A DNA stretch of 32,740 nt from an uncultured Collinsella sp. (GCA_900541725.1 UQLB01000025.1:1-32740), one strand, 5' to 3'; shown: positions 22,527-31,125, counted from the first letter of the stretch. Made by a program: numbers and translations. Notes: generated from the sequence alone by a model not told the origin.

Positions 22527-23519
22527 ATGAGCTTCGCATTCTTTATCTACACGATTCTTGTCATGGGCGTTGGATTGGTGACGGCATCAACTGCACTCGT
22601 AATATGGCTCATGACTCGTCGACGCGATTGTTTGGTGGCGGCCGCGGGCTTCCTTCTCTATATCTTCGATATGTCGGTGATCTTCTTTGATGAGTACAAC
22701 CGGCTCAAATATGACTATGTGGTGACGTTTAATGAGCCGCTTCAACACCCGTTACTTCGCTGCGCGCTGGGCGTGGCGATTCTTGCGTGCGTATGGCTTT
22801 GGGTAACGTTTCGCTTACACGATGAGGTGACCGTTAAGCGCGTTGCCGCATATGTCGTACCGATCGCCGTGCTTCAGCTTGCTCTGGTGCCTCGTACTGG
22901 CTTTGCGGGCCAGGTTCAGCAATATCTTTTTTGGCTTTCGCGCGATTTGGGAATGGCATTCTGCTTGGTATATGCTTACGCCTGCTATCGCAAGACGGAG
23001 AATAGGGCTGAGCGGCTCGATCTTGAGCGCTCTCGGACGTTCTTTCGCATAGCCTGCGTGCTTACCGTGATGGTGGTTATCGAAGATACCTATATGATCC
23101 TATTCTGCACGCCTGACGTTGACAACGTGATGGTGAGCGCCTTTTTATGGTATCTGGGCGAGCGGAATATCTCAGAGAATTTATTGTTTGTGGCTGCAGC
23201 CGTTCAGCTATTTAAACAGTTCAGCCATATCTTACGTGTGTTCTCGCGTCACCCTCGTGCCGATGAAGAGGTAGCGACAGAGCGCCGTGATGCACGGGAG
23301 GACCTTGTCTCGCGTGTTGTGATTTTCTCGGACGAGCATGGGCTTTCAAAGCGTGAACAGGAAGTGCTTACACTCGTATTGCGTGGACTCGATGTCCAAA
23401 ATATTGCTAATGAACTTGTGATTAGTCCGGGTACCGTCAAGGCTCACCTGCATCGCATCTATGTAAAGAGCGAAGTCAAGGCGCGTGACGACTTGATTGA
23501 GACATTCTGGCGCTCGTAA
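22527..23519 (+). CDS. Membrane-anchored LuxR-family regulator (second copy)
   Basis: A 330-residue protein with about seven hydrophobic helices, then a linker and a C-terminal LuxR helix-turn-helix (LSKREQEVLTLVLRGLDVQNIA, then SPGTVKAHLHRIYVK). The membrane part keeps IEDTYMIL and LGERNISEN at positions matching AEDFYNIL and LSERNFSEN in the first copy. The ATG is preceded by GAGGG at short spacing; in-frame codons upstream overlap the minus-strand small gene and were excluded. It precedes the amidohydrolase-MATE pair, its likely targets. The CCGTGAACGGT motif of the first copy is absent here, so the two should recognise different sites. Confidence 0.86.
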   Translation: MSFAFFIYTILVMGVGLVTASTALVIWLMTRRRDCLVAAAGFLLYIFDMSVIFFDEYNRLKYDYVVTFNEPLQHPLLRCALGVAILACVWLWVTFRLHDEVTVKRVAAYVVPIAVLQLALVPRTGFAGQVQQYLFWLSRDLGMAFCLVYAYACYRKTENRAERLDLERSRTFFRIACVLTVMVVIEDTYMILFCTPDVDNVMVSAFLWYLGERNISENLLFVAAAVQLFKQFSHILRVFSRHPRADEEVATERRDAREDLVSRVVIFSDEHGLSKREQEVLTLVLRGLDVQNIANELVISPGTVKAHLHRIYVKSEVKARDDLIETFWRS

Positions 23520-23826
23520 GGCTGGAGTGGTTCGGCTGACGGCGTATCGCAGACCACTTGGCGTAAAGAAGCGACAATAAACTTAGACAATAAAATACCT
23601 GTTCAGACGTGTAAACCTGCTTAACCCGTCCGTTCGCTCGCTTCCATCTTGGCAGCTTGTACAGGAGGTGCGTCAATGGGTGTTGACACGGGGCGTAGGG
23701 CGCTGGACAGACGCCCGACCGCTCGTAGGCACGTGCCATGCAGGGAGCGACAAATGCTCCCTCACCGATTGGGCGCGTCCTATCATGGCGCTCATCCATT
23801 GTCCTGTAACGTCTGAGGAGGCTCAT
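23520..23826 (+). promoter_or_regulatory. Leader region of the amidohydrolase gene
   Basis: No coding sequence is supported. A TTGACA at 23683-23688 could be a -35, but the -10 17 nt later (GACAGA) is poor. Hairpins are GGGCGT/ACGCCC (23691-23716), the palindrome GGCACGTGCC (23729-23738) and GGGAGC/GCTCCC (23743-23761). No terminator for the upstream luxR gene is obvious, so read-through is possible. Confidence 0.35.
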
Positions 23827-25455
23827 ATGGACAAAGCGGATTTAGTCATCAAAAGTAATGCTGTGTTCACTGGTGACGGGCTGGCCCCGTTCAAGGGCGG
23901 CGTTGCCGTCGCAGGTGACAGGATTGTTGCGTGCGGCGAGGATAAGTACCTCGACGCTTTTATCGGGCCCGATACCGAGGTGCGCGACTATGGCGATACG
24001 CTCGTCATGCCTGGCATCATCGACTCACACACTCACTATGCCCAGGGCGCCTTTGTGTCCGATCCCGATTTCGCCGTCAATCTCATCGATTGCACAAGCT
24101 TTGAGCAGTGTATGGAACGCGTGCAGGCGTTTGCCGAAGACCACCCGAACAACGAGTGGATCGTGGGCTATCAGGTTATCCAGTTCCAGTGGGACGTGCC
24201 CGAGATGCCTACGGCGGCAATGATCGATGAGTACATTTCGGACCGTCCGGTCTTTTTGCAGCAGGTTGACGTGCACACGTTTAGTGCCAACACCTGCGCA
24301 ATCGAGAAAGTCGGCATTACTGCTGATACGCCAGACCCATCAGGCGGCAAGATTCTTAGGGATGAAGCTGGCAACCCCACTGGGGTCTTCTCGAACAACG
24401 CGGGATCCTTTTTCTTGAATGAGGTATACAATCCTGCCCCCGAGGTGGCTAGTGCTTCCTTTGCCAAGACCGCGCATCGTGCCAATGCTCTCGGTATTAC
24501 GACAGTCGGCATGGTTAACCCCACTTTTGTGAGCATGGATAACCCCTATAAATTCCTCGCGGAACTCAACCGCAAGGGCGAACATCCGTTGCGCGTGTTC
24601 ATGTACACAGACCTTTTTGAGAACGAGGCCATGACGCTCGAGGAGATTCGGGCGAAATACGACTTCCCGGGCACGCAAGTCGAGTGGCATGGCTTTAAGC
24701 AGTTCATTGACGGCGTGTGTTCCGATCATACTGCTTGGATGCTCGAGCCCTATGCTAATGCTCCCGAGACCTGTGGCGAGCCGGCTGAGGAACCGGAGCG
24801 TGTGCGCAAAGCCATCCTTAAAGCGCTTGAGTGGGGTGTCGACACGCGCATCCATGCCATAGGCGATCGTTCCGTACGCTTTATCCTGGACTGCTTCGAG
24901 GAGGGTGAGAAGCGTTACGGTCTTATGGGCTGTCGTCACTCCATGGAGCACAACGAGACTGTTCAACCTGAGGATTTGCCGCGCTATGCGGAACTCGGCG
25001 TCTGTCCGGCCATGCAGCCGTGGCATATGCTGCTTGATATGGCCGACTTGGCAAAGGACGACGCCGTTGGTCCCGAGCGCGCGGCGCTCTCGTGGCCAAT
25101 TCATAGCCTGCTCGCGAGCGGTGCCTGCGTGCATCTGGGCTCCGACTTCCCGGTCGTGGGGCTTGAGCCTATGGAGGAAGTCTATGGAGCGGTCTACCGC
25201 ATGCTCGAGGATGGATCTAATCCTGAGGGTTGGTTCCCCGAGGAGCGAATCACCATGGCCGAGGCCCTGCGCGCATACACCTACGGCGCTGCCTACGCTA
25301 TGCATGCTGAGGACCGCATCGGCACACTCGCCTGCGGCAAGCAAGCCGACATCTGCGTACTCGACCGCAATCTCTTTGATTGTGAGCCGGCCGAGGTGCT
25401 CGAGGCTACCGCAGCCCTCACGATGATCGCCGGCAAGGTGGTCTTTGAGGCATAG
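23827..25455 (+). CDS. YtcJ-like metal-dependent amidohydrolase
   Basis: A 542-residue member of the amidohydrolase 3 family. The N-terminal part has a beta-sandwich strand set and the metal motif HxH (PGIIDSHTHY). Later come HGFKQFIDG, VDTRIHAIGDRSV (metal His), CRHSMEHNE and LGSDFPV (catalytic Asp). The C-terminal IGTLACGKQADICVLDRN closes the composite domain. It should hydrolyse a C-N bond (amide, urea or formamide-like) in the cytoplasm. Context suggests a nitrogen compound related to the agmatine set, but the substrate is unknown. ATG 23827 follows GAGGAGG by 5 nt; the upstream in-frame stretch is leader. It is followed by a MATE transporter 87 bp downstream. Confidence 0.87.
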   Translation: MDKADLVIKSNAVFTGDGLAPFKGGVAVAGDRIVACGEDKYLDAFIGPDTEVRDYGDTLVMPGIIDSHTHYAQGAFVSDPDFAVNLIDCTSFEQCMERVQAFAEDHPNNEWIVGYQVIQFQWDVPEMPTAAMIDEYISDRPVFLQQVDVHTFSANTCAIEKVGITADTPDPSGGKILRDEAGNPTGVFSNNAGSFFLNEVYNPAPEVASASFAKTAHRANALGITTVGMVNPTFVSMDNPYKFLAELNRKGEHPLRVFMYTDLFENEAMTLEEIRAKYDFPGTQVEWHGFKQFIDGVCSDHTAWMLEPYANAPETCGEPAEEPERVRKAILKALEWGVDTRIHAIGDRSVRFILDCFEEGEKRYGLMGCRHSMEHNETVQPEDLPRYAELGVCPAMQPWHMLLDMADLAKDDAVGPERAALSWPIHSLLASGACVHLGSDFPVVGLEPMEEVYGAVYRMLEDGSNPEGWFPEERITMAEALRAYTYGAAYAMHAEDRIGTLACGKQADICVLDRNLFDCEPAEVLEATAALTMIAGKVVFEA

Positions 25456-25542
25456 CGCCATCGTTTGATTGGGCGGCTTGGCGCCAGTTGTCAGCCGCCT
25501 GACATCCATTCAGCACTACTCTCTCAAGGAAAGGGGAGAACA

Positions 25543-26919
25543 ATGGCAGAAGAAGTAACCGCTGCCGTGGAGGAGGAGCGCGAGCTCGCCTCCCAACCGA
25601 TTCCCGGCCTGGTGCGTAAGTACACCATCGTCACCGGCCAGGGCATGCTCGCCCAGATCATCATGGTGGTCCTCGAGGGTCTCGTGATGGGTTGGGGCCT
25701 GGGTGCCCACGGCCTGGCCTGTGTCTCGATCATTATGTCGGTCGAGTACATTAACCTGGCCTTTGGCAACCTGTTTGGCACCGGCGTGCCCGCCGTGGTG
25801 GGCAACCTTTTGGGTGCCGGCGACATCAAGGGCGCAAGCAAGGCTTTTAGCCAGGGCTTTTGGCTCACCACGATCGTGAGTGTGCTGCTTGCTGTGGTGA
25901 TGGCAGTGTTTACCGAGCCCATCTGCGCATTCTTTGGCGCCACGCCCGACATCATGGCCGATACCGTTGCCGGCGTGCGCACCTTCGCCGTGCTGCTGCC
26001 GCTCACGGTCATTGGCCAGATGATCACCGCTGTGATGCGTGTGGACGAGAAGGTTCAGATCCAGGCCAACCTTATGACCGTTTCGGCCATCGTCGCCATC
26101 TGTTGGCTCGCGCTTTCCACGTTTGTGCTCAAGTTTGGCGTTATGGGCGCCGGCGTGTACTACGGGCTTTCCATCGGTATCTGGGCCATCGGTATCTTCT
26201 GGTTCATCGGGGGCAAAAAGTCCCAGCTCCAGATTAGCCTGGCCGACCTTAAGCTCGACCTCGCCATCTGCAGCCAGATCTTCAAGATCGGCTTCCCGTT
26301 CTTCCTGGTCCAGGGCGCGACCTTTATCTTTAATACCGTTGCCAACTCGCTTTTGGGTTCGCTCGGCGGTGACATGGGCTCGCTCTACATCGCAGCCTTT
26401 GGCGTGATCAACGGCTACATCCTCTACATTACCATGATGGTTGCCCAGTGCTTCTCCTACGGTCTGCAGCCCATCGCTGCCTTCAACGCCGGCGCAAAGG
26501 CTTGGGCACGCCTTAAGGAGACGCTCTCCTGCACGCTTAAGTACCAGGTTGTGACGCTGGCGCTGGTCACCGTCGCGCTCTGGCTTGCCGCCACCCCGGT
26601 GTGCGCCTTCTTTGCCGGCAGCGATCCTGCGCTCGTTGAGGTTGCCGCCAACGCCACGCGTACTGTCATCCTGGCTGTTGCCCTGGGCTATCTTGCCATG
26701 ACCATGTCGATGTATTTCCAGGCGGTCGAGAAGGTGGGTGTCGCCACGTTTACGGGCCTGCTTCGCTATGTGATCTGCTCGGTGCCGCTTATGTACCTCC
26801 TCGGCAACATGATGGGTGTCGAGGGCGTGTGGATCGCCCTGGTGGTGGCCGATGCCATTACTGGCATAATCTCCATTGCGCTCGCCGCGCACGAGTCCAA
26901 GCGCCTTGCCACGCTCTAG
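25543..26919 (+). CDS. MATE-family efflux transporter
   Basis: A 458-residue membrane protein with 12 hydrophobic segments in two similar halves, as in MATE transporters (cation-coupled export of organic cations). Recognisable family segments are NLAFGNLFGTGVPAVVGNLLGAGD near the first helices and QCFSYGLQPIAAFNAGAK in the second half. It is probably co-transcribed with the amidohydrolase, so it may export that enzyme's product or a related amine. ATG follows AAGGGGAG closely. A strong terminator ends the unit. Confidence 0.9.
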   Translation: MAEEVTAAVEEERELASQPIPGLVRKYTIVTGQGMLAQIIMVVLEGLVMGWGLGAHGLACVSIIMSVEYINLAFGNLFGTGVPAVVGNLLGAGDIKGASKAFSQGFWLTTIVSVLLAVVMAVFTEPICAFFGATPDIMADTVAGVRTFAVLLPLTVIGQMITAVMRVDEKVQIQANLMTVSAIVAICWLALSTFVLKFGVMGAGVYYGLSIGIWAIGIFWFIGGKKSQLQISLADLKLDLAICSQIFKIGFPFFLVQGATFIFNTVANSLLGSLGGDMGSLYIAAFGVINGYILYITMMVAQCFSYGLQPIAAFNAGAKAWARLKETLSCTLKYQVVTLALVTVALWLAATPVCAFFAGSDPALVEVAANATRTVILAVALGYLAMTMSMYFQAVEKVGVATFTGLLRYVICSVPLMYLLGNMMGVEGVWIALVVADAITGIISIALAAHESKRLATL

Positions 26920-26967
26920 GCTCGGACATGGCTGGCGTACGATAGTCGAACAAGTTAACTCGCCTGC

Positions 26968-27010
26968 AAGCCACCACAATGGGGACAGCCCCCATTGTGG
27001 TGGCTTTTGT
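26968..27010 (+). terminator. Terminator of the amidohydrolase-MATE unit
   Basis: AAGCCACCACAATGGGG (26968-26984) pairs with CCCCATTGTGGTGGCTT (26990-27006) around ACAGC, followed by TTGTT. The design matches the fprA terminator at 5771-5813. Confidence 0.9.
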
Positions 27011-27060
27011 TATTTAGGGTCTGAGATTTCGGCTCTATAAATAATGCTTTTGAACTGGGT

Positions 27061-27122
27061 TACTATAAGATTATGGTAAACGCTACTATAAGATTATGGA
27101 GAATGAAACTATTCGATTATGG
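27061..27122 (+). repeat. Three direct repeats with 23-bp period
   Basis: TACTATAAGATTATGG occurs at 27061-27076 and again at 27084-27099. AACTATTCGATTATGG, with three changes, lies at 27107-27122. The period is exactly 23 bp both times. The array is AT-rich in a GC-rich region and ends 25 bp before the DUF4143 ATPase start. Confidence 0.85.
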
Positions 27123-27147
27123 TAACAGCGTAATAAGGGGCGTTGAT

Positions 27148-28317
27148 ATGGCTGAGTTCATTAACAGGGATTTGCATGAGTTGCTCATTCGCATGGCAGG
27201 CTGGTTTCCTGTTGTGTCGTTGACAGGGCCTAGGCAGAGTGGTAAGTCTACGCTGGTTCGGCATGCCTTTCCCGACTATTCCTACGTCACGCTTGAGGAC
27301 CCTCAAACGAGGCGCGCGGCCTTGGAGGATCCGGTGAGTTTTATCCGCAACCGAAAGGGCGGACTCATCATCGATGAGGCGCAATACGCCCCGGATTTGT
27401 TTTCAATGATCCAGGTTGTTTCGGATGAGCGGGGAGACGCCGGTCAATACATCCTTACAGGCTCGCAAAACTTTTTGATGATGAAAAGCATCGGGCAGTC
27501 TCTTGCCGGGCGAGTCGGGATCTTAAAATTGCTGCCATTATCGTTTCGAGAAGCGGAGAGGGGCCAGCAGGGGCAGCTGGAAGTGGATTTGTTCGCGCTC
27601 GAAGGGGGATACCCTCGCCTGCGTTCCGCCGGAATGCCGTCCTCGGTTTATTTTCCCAGCTATATCGATACCTATGTTGAGCGCGATGTTGTGGGCTTGC
27701 TTGATGTGCGCAATAAGGCGGAGTTTCATAAGTTTCTGTCCATAATTGCTCAGAGCGTCGGTGCCCTCATCAATATATCCTCGCTTTCTCGAGATACGGG
27801 CGTGAGCGTATCGACCATTAAAAGCTGGTTGTCCATTCTGGAGCAGAGCTACCTGACGTTTTCGCTGCAGCCCTATTATGCAAATGCCAAGAAGCGTCTA
27901 ACTAAAACGCCCAAGCTCTATTTTTACGACACGGGGCTGCTCTGCTACTTGCTCAAAATTGGATCACTGGAGCAACTATTGGAGAGCCCTTATCTGGGGG
28001 CCGTTTTCGAAAACCTCATCGTTTCCGAAACGGCGAAGAGCCATCTCAACGTGGGCGAGAATCCCGAGCTGTATTTCTATAGGGACGACAGCAAGCGTGA
28101 AATCGATTTGCTCGACTGTGCAAACTCAGGGAGTCCCAAGGCTATCGAAATAAAATCATCCAGAACGTATCACGATAAGTACGCCCGCCATCTACAGACT
28201 GTATGCGATGAGATCGACATTGCAAAAGATGCGCGCTATGTTGTGGCCCGCGTGGACTCAACGTATGAGTCGAAAGACTGTAGTGTGGTTTCGGCGCGTG
28301 ATTGGCTTTTACGATAA
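27148..28317 (+). CDS. AAA-type ATPase with DUF4143 domain
   Basis: A 389-residue protein. The N-terminal AAA_14 ATPase has Walker A GPRQSGKST (27-35), Walker B GGLIIDEAQ (71-79) and a sensor-like ILTGSQNF. The C-terminal DUF4143 half ends with REIDLL and AIEIKSS, the E-x-K pattern of a PD-(D/E)XK nuclease-like fold. These proteins are common, often mobile or accessory, and of unclear function; links to toxin-like or DNA-processing roles are unproven. Start ATG 27148 follows AAGGGGCG; earlier in-frame codons run through the direct repeats. Codon use is more AT-rich than in the neighbours, suggesting horizontal acquisition. Confidence 0.88.
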   Translation: MAEFINRDLHELLIRMAGWFPVVSLTGPRQSGKSTLVRHAFPDYSYVTLEDPQTRRAALEDPVSFIRNRKGGLIIDEAQYAPDLFSMIQVVSDERGDAGQYILTGSQNFLMMKSIGQSLAGRVGILKLLPLSFREAERGQQGQLEVDLFALEGGYPRLRSAGMPSSVYFPSYIDTYVERDVVGLLDVRNKAEFHKFLSIIAQSVGALINISSLSRDTGVSVSTIKSWLSILEQSYLTFSLQPYYANAKKRLTKTPKLYFYDTGLLCYLLKIGSLEQLLESPYLGAVFENLIVSETAKSHLNVGENPELYFYRDDSKREIDLLDCANSGSPKAIEIKSSRTYHDKYARHLQTVCDEIDIAKDARYVVARVDSTYESKDCSVVSARDWLLR

Positions 28318-28330
28318 CAAGCTCGGCGTA

Positions 28331-28613
28331 TTAACGGCTGCCGCGAAGGGAACCGGCCCCCTTTTTGCGGCGGTTTTTGCCTATCTGGTGCGTCTTAGAT
28401 GCAAGTGAGTAGACTTATTTGGATATGCCGAGCACATCGCAACAAATACTCAATAAAACCGCAGGTCAGAGCTGTGGCGTTTTGGGGCGTGCTTGACCTC
28501 CTGCAAAAAGCCTACTCACTTGGTTTTTCTGCTAGAAGACCGCCGCGAGGGAAGGCAGCTCCCTCGCGGCGGCTGACATTTGCCCAGATAAAACCTGCCA
28601 AAATAAACCTGTC
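28331..28613. repeat. Dispersed ~283-bp intergenic repeat, copy 2
   Basis: It aligns with 14394-14675 over its full length: terminator-like GC-rich hairpin at the left (serving the DUF4143 gene, ends in GGTTTTTG), central palindrome, second GC-rich hairpin and the CCCAGATAAAACCTGCC tail. The left arm is changed (AGACTTATT instead of AGGCTTTTT) while the right arm is intact. The inner right arm reads CGTGCTTGACC instead of TGTGCTCGGCA. The changes break pairs without compensation. Confidence 0.85.
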
Positions 28614-28656
28614 TACTCTTTGAGCCAGAGCCGACACTAATTCAAATGGCGAAATC

Positions 28657-28688
28657 AAAGGGCGTTCTCTGCATGGAGGGCGCCCTTT
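28657..28688. terminator. Hairpin between the repeat and the soluble LuxR gene
   Basis: AAAGGGCG (28657-28664) pairs with CGCCCTTT (28681-28688), followed on the plus strand by TTTT. On the minus strand it starts two bases after the LuxR stop codon, so it can serve that gene too, though its T-tract there is weak. Confidence 0.6.
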
Positions 28689-28689
28689 T

Positions 28690-29493
28690 TTATCGCGGGA
28701 TGTTTTGCGTGGCAGTCATGAGGCCCAGGCGGTTGCTGACGCCGAGCTTGCGATAGATGGCGTTGACATGCTTCTTGACGGTTGACTCGCTTATGAATAG
28801 CTCGTTTGCCATCTGTTTGTTCGTTTTGCCGTCGAGCATGAGCCGCATGACTTCGGCTTCGCGCGGTTGGATATTGTGTTCTGTAATGAAAGCATTTAGC
28901 TGGTTTGTGTCTTCTGTCTGGGTGAGTTTAATGCCCCGAGGATAGAGGTTGGCGAGCGCGAGGCTCGCGTGCCGAGCGACTTCGAGCAGGATTGCGAGCT
29001 CGGTGTCGGTGAAGTCTCCGGCCGTGCGTTCACGAAACAGGGTGATGCTTCCTAGCGGGCTGTCGTTGTGCGCGAGCGTGGCCGTACAGCCAAAGTAGAC
29101 GCCCTGCGGTTCCATCCATTTGCGATAGATGGGCGTGGCATCGCGTCGCTCGACGTCGACGAGGTCGAGGTCGCGGTAGACGCCGACCTTATGTAAGTCA
29201 AAGCTCCATGTTGTATAGTCCATCGCGGCGTAGCGGTTGTAGTAGTCGCTCAGTGCGCGGTCGTCCATTCCGCTGCTTGCGGGGTGGACGTAGCGTGGGG
29301 CATCACTGCCCGCTGCCTCGATCAGGTCGAACATGGCGATCCGATGGGGCACGAGCCCTGTCGTTCCCTCGAGGGTCTCCTTTTGCAGCTTATCGACACC
29401 GTGTGATGCGTGGATTGCAAGCGCGAGCTCGTTGAGAGCAGTCCAGGTCGTACTGTCCAACTCAATAGTCTGCTGATTATTGCATGGGGGCAT
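28690..29493 (-). CDS. Soluble LuxR-family regulator with GAF-like sensor
   Basis: A 267-residue cytoplasmic regulator. Residues up to about 190 look like a GAF-type sensor (GVYFGCTATLAHNDSPLG, then SITLFRERTAGDFTDTELAIL, typical of GAF ends). A LuxR helix-turn-helix occupies about 208-267 (IQPREAEVMRLMLDGKTNKQMA, then SESTVKKHVNAIYRKLG). The start at 29493 has AAAGGA 6-7 nt upstream; an in-frame ATG 12 codons earlier has none. It diverges from the second agmatine deiminase, whose promoter region carries inverted repeats, so it is the probable regulator of that gene. It is unrelated in its sensor part to the two membrane LuxR proteins. Confidence 0.84.
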   Translation of the reverse strand: MPPCNNQQTIELDSTTWTALNELALAIHASHGVDKLQKETLEGTTGLVPHRIAMFDLIEAAGSDAPRYVHPASSGMDDRALSDYYNRYAAMDYTTWSFDLHKVGVYRDLDLVDVERRDATPIYRKWMEPQGVYFGCTATLAHNDSPLGSITLFRERTAGDFTDTELAILLEVARHASLALANLYPRGIKLTQTEDTNQLNAFITEHNIQPREAEVMRLMLDGKTNKQMANELFISESTVKKHVNAIYRKLGVSNRLGLMTATQNIPR

Positions 29494-29527
29494 AGGGCAT
29501 CCTTTCCATTGTGGAACCCAGTATGTC

Positions 29528-29658
29528 ATGTTCTCGGCCTGAATAGAACTTTAGGTCAGCGAATGGTATACCGTCGGTCGCTGAAAGGGGCTCGAGGGAC
29601 CATTGAGAACATCTCGGTGCGGCCGCATCATGGTCTCGTCAAGCAAAAGCACCGAGAT
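29528..29658. promoter_or_regulatory. Palindromes and leader hairpin between luxR and the second deiminase
   Basis: ATGTTCTC (29528-29535) and GAGAACAT (29605-29612) form an 8-bp inverted repeat with one arm near each gene. TCAGCGA (29556-29562) and TCGCTGA (29578-29584) enclose the palindrome GGTATACC (29565-29572), a likely operator. ATCTCGGTGC (29611-29620) pairs with GCACCGAGAT (29649-29658), a 10-bp leader hairpin ending 2 nt before the AGGAG of the deiminase gene. Confidence 0.6.
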
Positions 29659-29671
29659 TTAGGAGCTTGAA

Positions 29672-30793
29672 ATGAAGACCATTTACGAGAGCGAGTCTAC
29701 GCCAAAGAAGGACGGATTCTACATGCCCGGCGAGTACGAAGAGCAGGAGCGCACCTGGATTTTGTGGCCGCATCGCTCGGATGTGTGGCGCTGTGGTGCC
29801 AAGCCGGCGCAAAAGGTCTTTACCGAGATTATTAAGACCGTTGCACGTTTTCAGCCCATCACTGTGGGCGTCAACACTGAAGACTTCCCCGCGGTGTGTG
29901 AGATCTTCGACGGCGTTGAGAACGTGCGCGTTATCCACATGGAGTACAACGACAGCTGGATTCGCGACCCCGGCCCGGCGTTTCTTGTCAACGACAAGGG
30001 GGACGTGGCACTCTCGCACTTCCACTTTAATGCTTACGGCGGTTTCATTGACGGCCTGTATTTCCCGTGGGACAAGGACGCTTCCATTGGCCTGCAGGTG
30101 GCACAGCTCGAGCAGGTTAACCGCTATCGTCCCGAGGATTATATCCTCGAGGGTGGCTCGTTTAACTGCGACGGCCAGGGCACCGTGGTGACCACCGAGA
30201 TGTGCCTGCTCAATGAGGACCGCAACCCCCAGTACACCAAGGAGCAGATCGAGGAGAAGCTTGCCGAGTACCTGGGCATCGAGAAGGTCATTTGGATCAA
30301 GGATGGCATCGACCCGTTTGAGACCAACGGGCACGTGGACGACGTCGCATGCTTTAGTGCGCCCGGCGAGGTCTGCTGCATGTGGACCGATGATCCCAAC
30401 CATAAGTTCTACAAGGAGTGCCAAGAGGCGTATAAGACGCTTTCCGAGACGACGGATGCCCGTGGCCGCAAGCTCAAGATCCACAAGGTGATTATGCCTG
30501 CGACCTCGGTATATATGACCGAGGAGGAGGCCAGCACGATTGACCCCGTCGAGGGCGTGCTGCCGCGTACCCCCGAGGATGCTTTCGAGCCGAGCTACCT
30601 CAACTTCCTGCCCATCAACGGCGCAGTGCTTGTACCGCAGTTCGGCGATCCCAATGACGCCCAGGCGCTCAAGGATATCCAGGCTGCTTATCCGGACCGT
30701 GAAGTCATCGGTATCATGACTCGCGAGGTTATCTACGGCGGCGGCAACATCCACTGCATCACCCAGCAGCAGCCCAAGGCGCGCTGTAAATAG
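29672..30793 (+). CDS. aguA: Agmatine deiminase, canonical copy
   Basis: The second enzyme for agmatine to N-carbamoylputrescine. The 373 residues are the usual length. Active-site residues: Asp99 in SWIRDPGPAFLV, Glu160 (ILEGGS), His221/Asp223 (NGHVDD) and Cys362 (GGGNIHCITQQQP). Residues 1-180 align without gaps with the copy at 19000-20205, but the ~25-residue insertion is missing and RD-x-GP is intact. Start ATG follows AGGAG by 6 nt. It stands alone with its own regulator, 9.5 kb from the first copy, and ends at a strong terminator. Confidence 0.93.
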   Translation: MKTIYESESTPKKDGFYMPGEYEEQERTWILWPHRSDVWRCGAKPAQKVFTEIIKTVARFQPITVGVNTEDFPAVCEIFDGVENVRVIHMEYNDSWIRDPGPAFLVNDKGDVALSHFHFNAYGGFIDGLYFPWDKDASIGLQVAQLEQVNRYRPEDYILEGGSFNCDGQGTVVTTEMCLLNEDRNPQYTKEQIEEKLAEYLGIEKVIWIKDGIDPFETNGHVDDVACFSAPGEVCCMWTDDPNHKFYKECQEAYKTLSETTDARGRKLKIHKVIMPATSVYMTEEEASTIDPVEGVLPRTPEDAFEPSYLNFLPINGAVLVPQFGDPNDAQALKDIQAAYPDREVIGIMTREVIYGGGNIHCITQQQPKARCK

Positions 30794-30831
30794 CAGTTCC
30801 ATGGTGAACAGTGCTTGATTGTCCGCACGCG

Positions 30832-30866
30832 AAAGTCCGCCGACTTCAATGGTCGGCGGACTTTTT
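30832..30866 (+). terminator. Terminator of the second agmatine deiminase
   Basis: AAAGTCCGCCGAC (30832-30844) pairs with GTCGGCGGACTTT (30852-30864), loop TTCAATG, followed by TTG. Confidence 0.9.
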
Positions 30867-30953
30867 GTGTGGTGGTTTCAGCTGAACGGCGGGCCGTGCG
30901 GCTTGGGTGTGCGGGCACACAATCTGGGGAAACCAAACAGATTGGGGCCTTAT

Positions 30954-31124
30954 ATGATCGACTCGAAGGGAAACGTGCGACCCGAGGGCATGTTTAACAG
31001 GGCGTACCTGGCCCCCGAAGCCCAGCGCGCATACGATACGCTGCTCGAGTGCGTGCTCAACGGGCAGAAGGGTTGCGAGGCTTCGGCGCATGCGGGCATG
31101 GATACCATCAAGGCGCTCGTATAG
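30954..31124 (+). pseudogene. Short N-terminal gene fragment
   Basis: A 56-codon frame, MIDSKGNVRPEGMFNRAYL at the start, then helical sequence ending GMDTIKALV and a stop. It reads like the first part of a larger protein (a helical N-terminal region such as those before transglutaminase-like domains), cut off abruptly. A kinase-like C-terminal fragment begins in another frame right after it. The Shine-Dalgarno (GGGG) is weak. The family assignment is a guess. Confidence 0.4.
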
Positions 31125-31125
31125 C

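Noticed and set aside
27061..27122. CRISPR array
   Set aside because: There are only three repeats of 16 bp with 7-bp spacers, no cas genes, and the third copy is degenerate.
30819..30953. Upstream part of the frame that leads into the fragment at 30954
   Set aside because: It runs through the terminator of the second deiminase and has no coding character.
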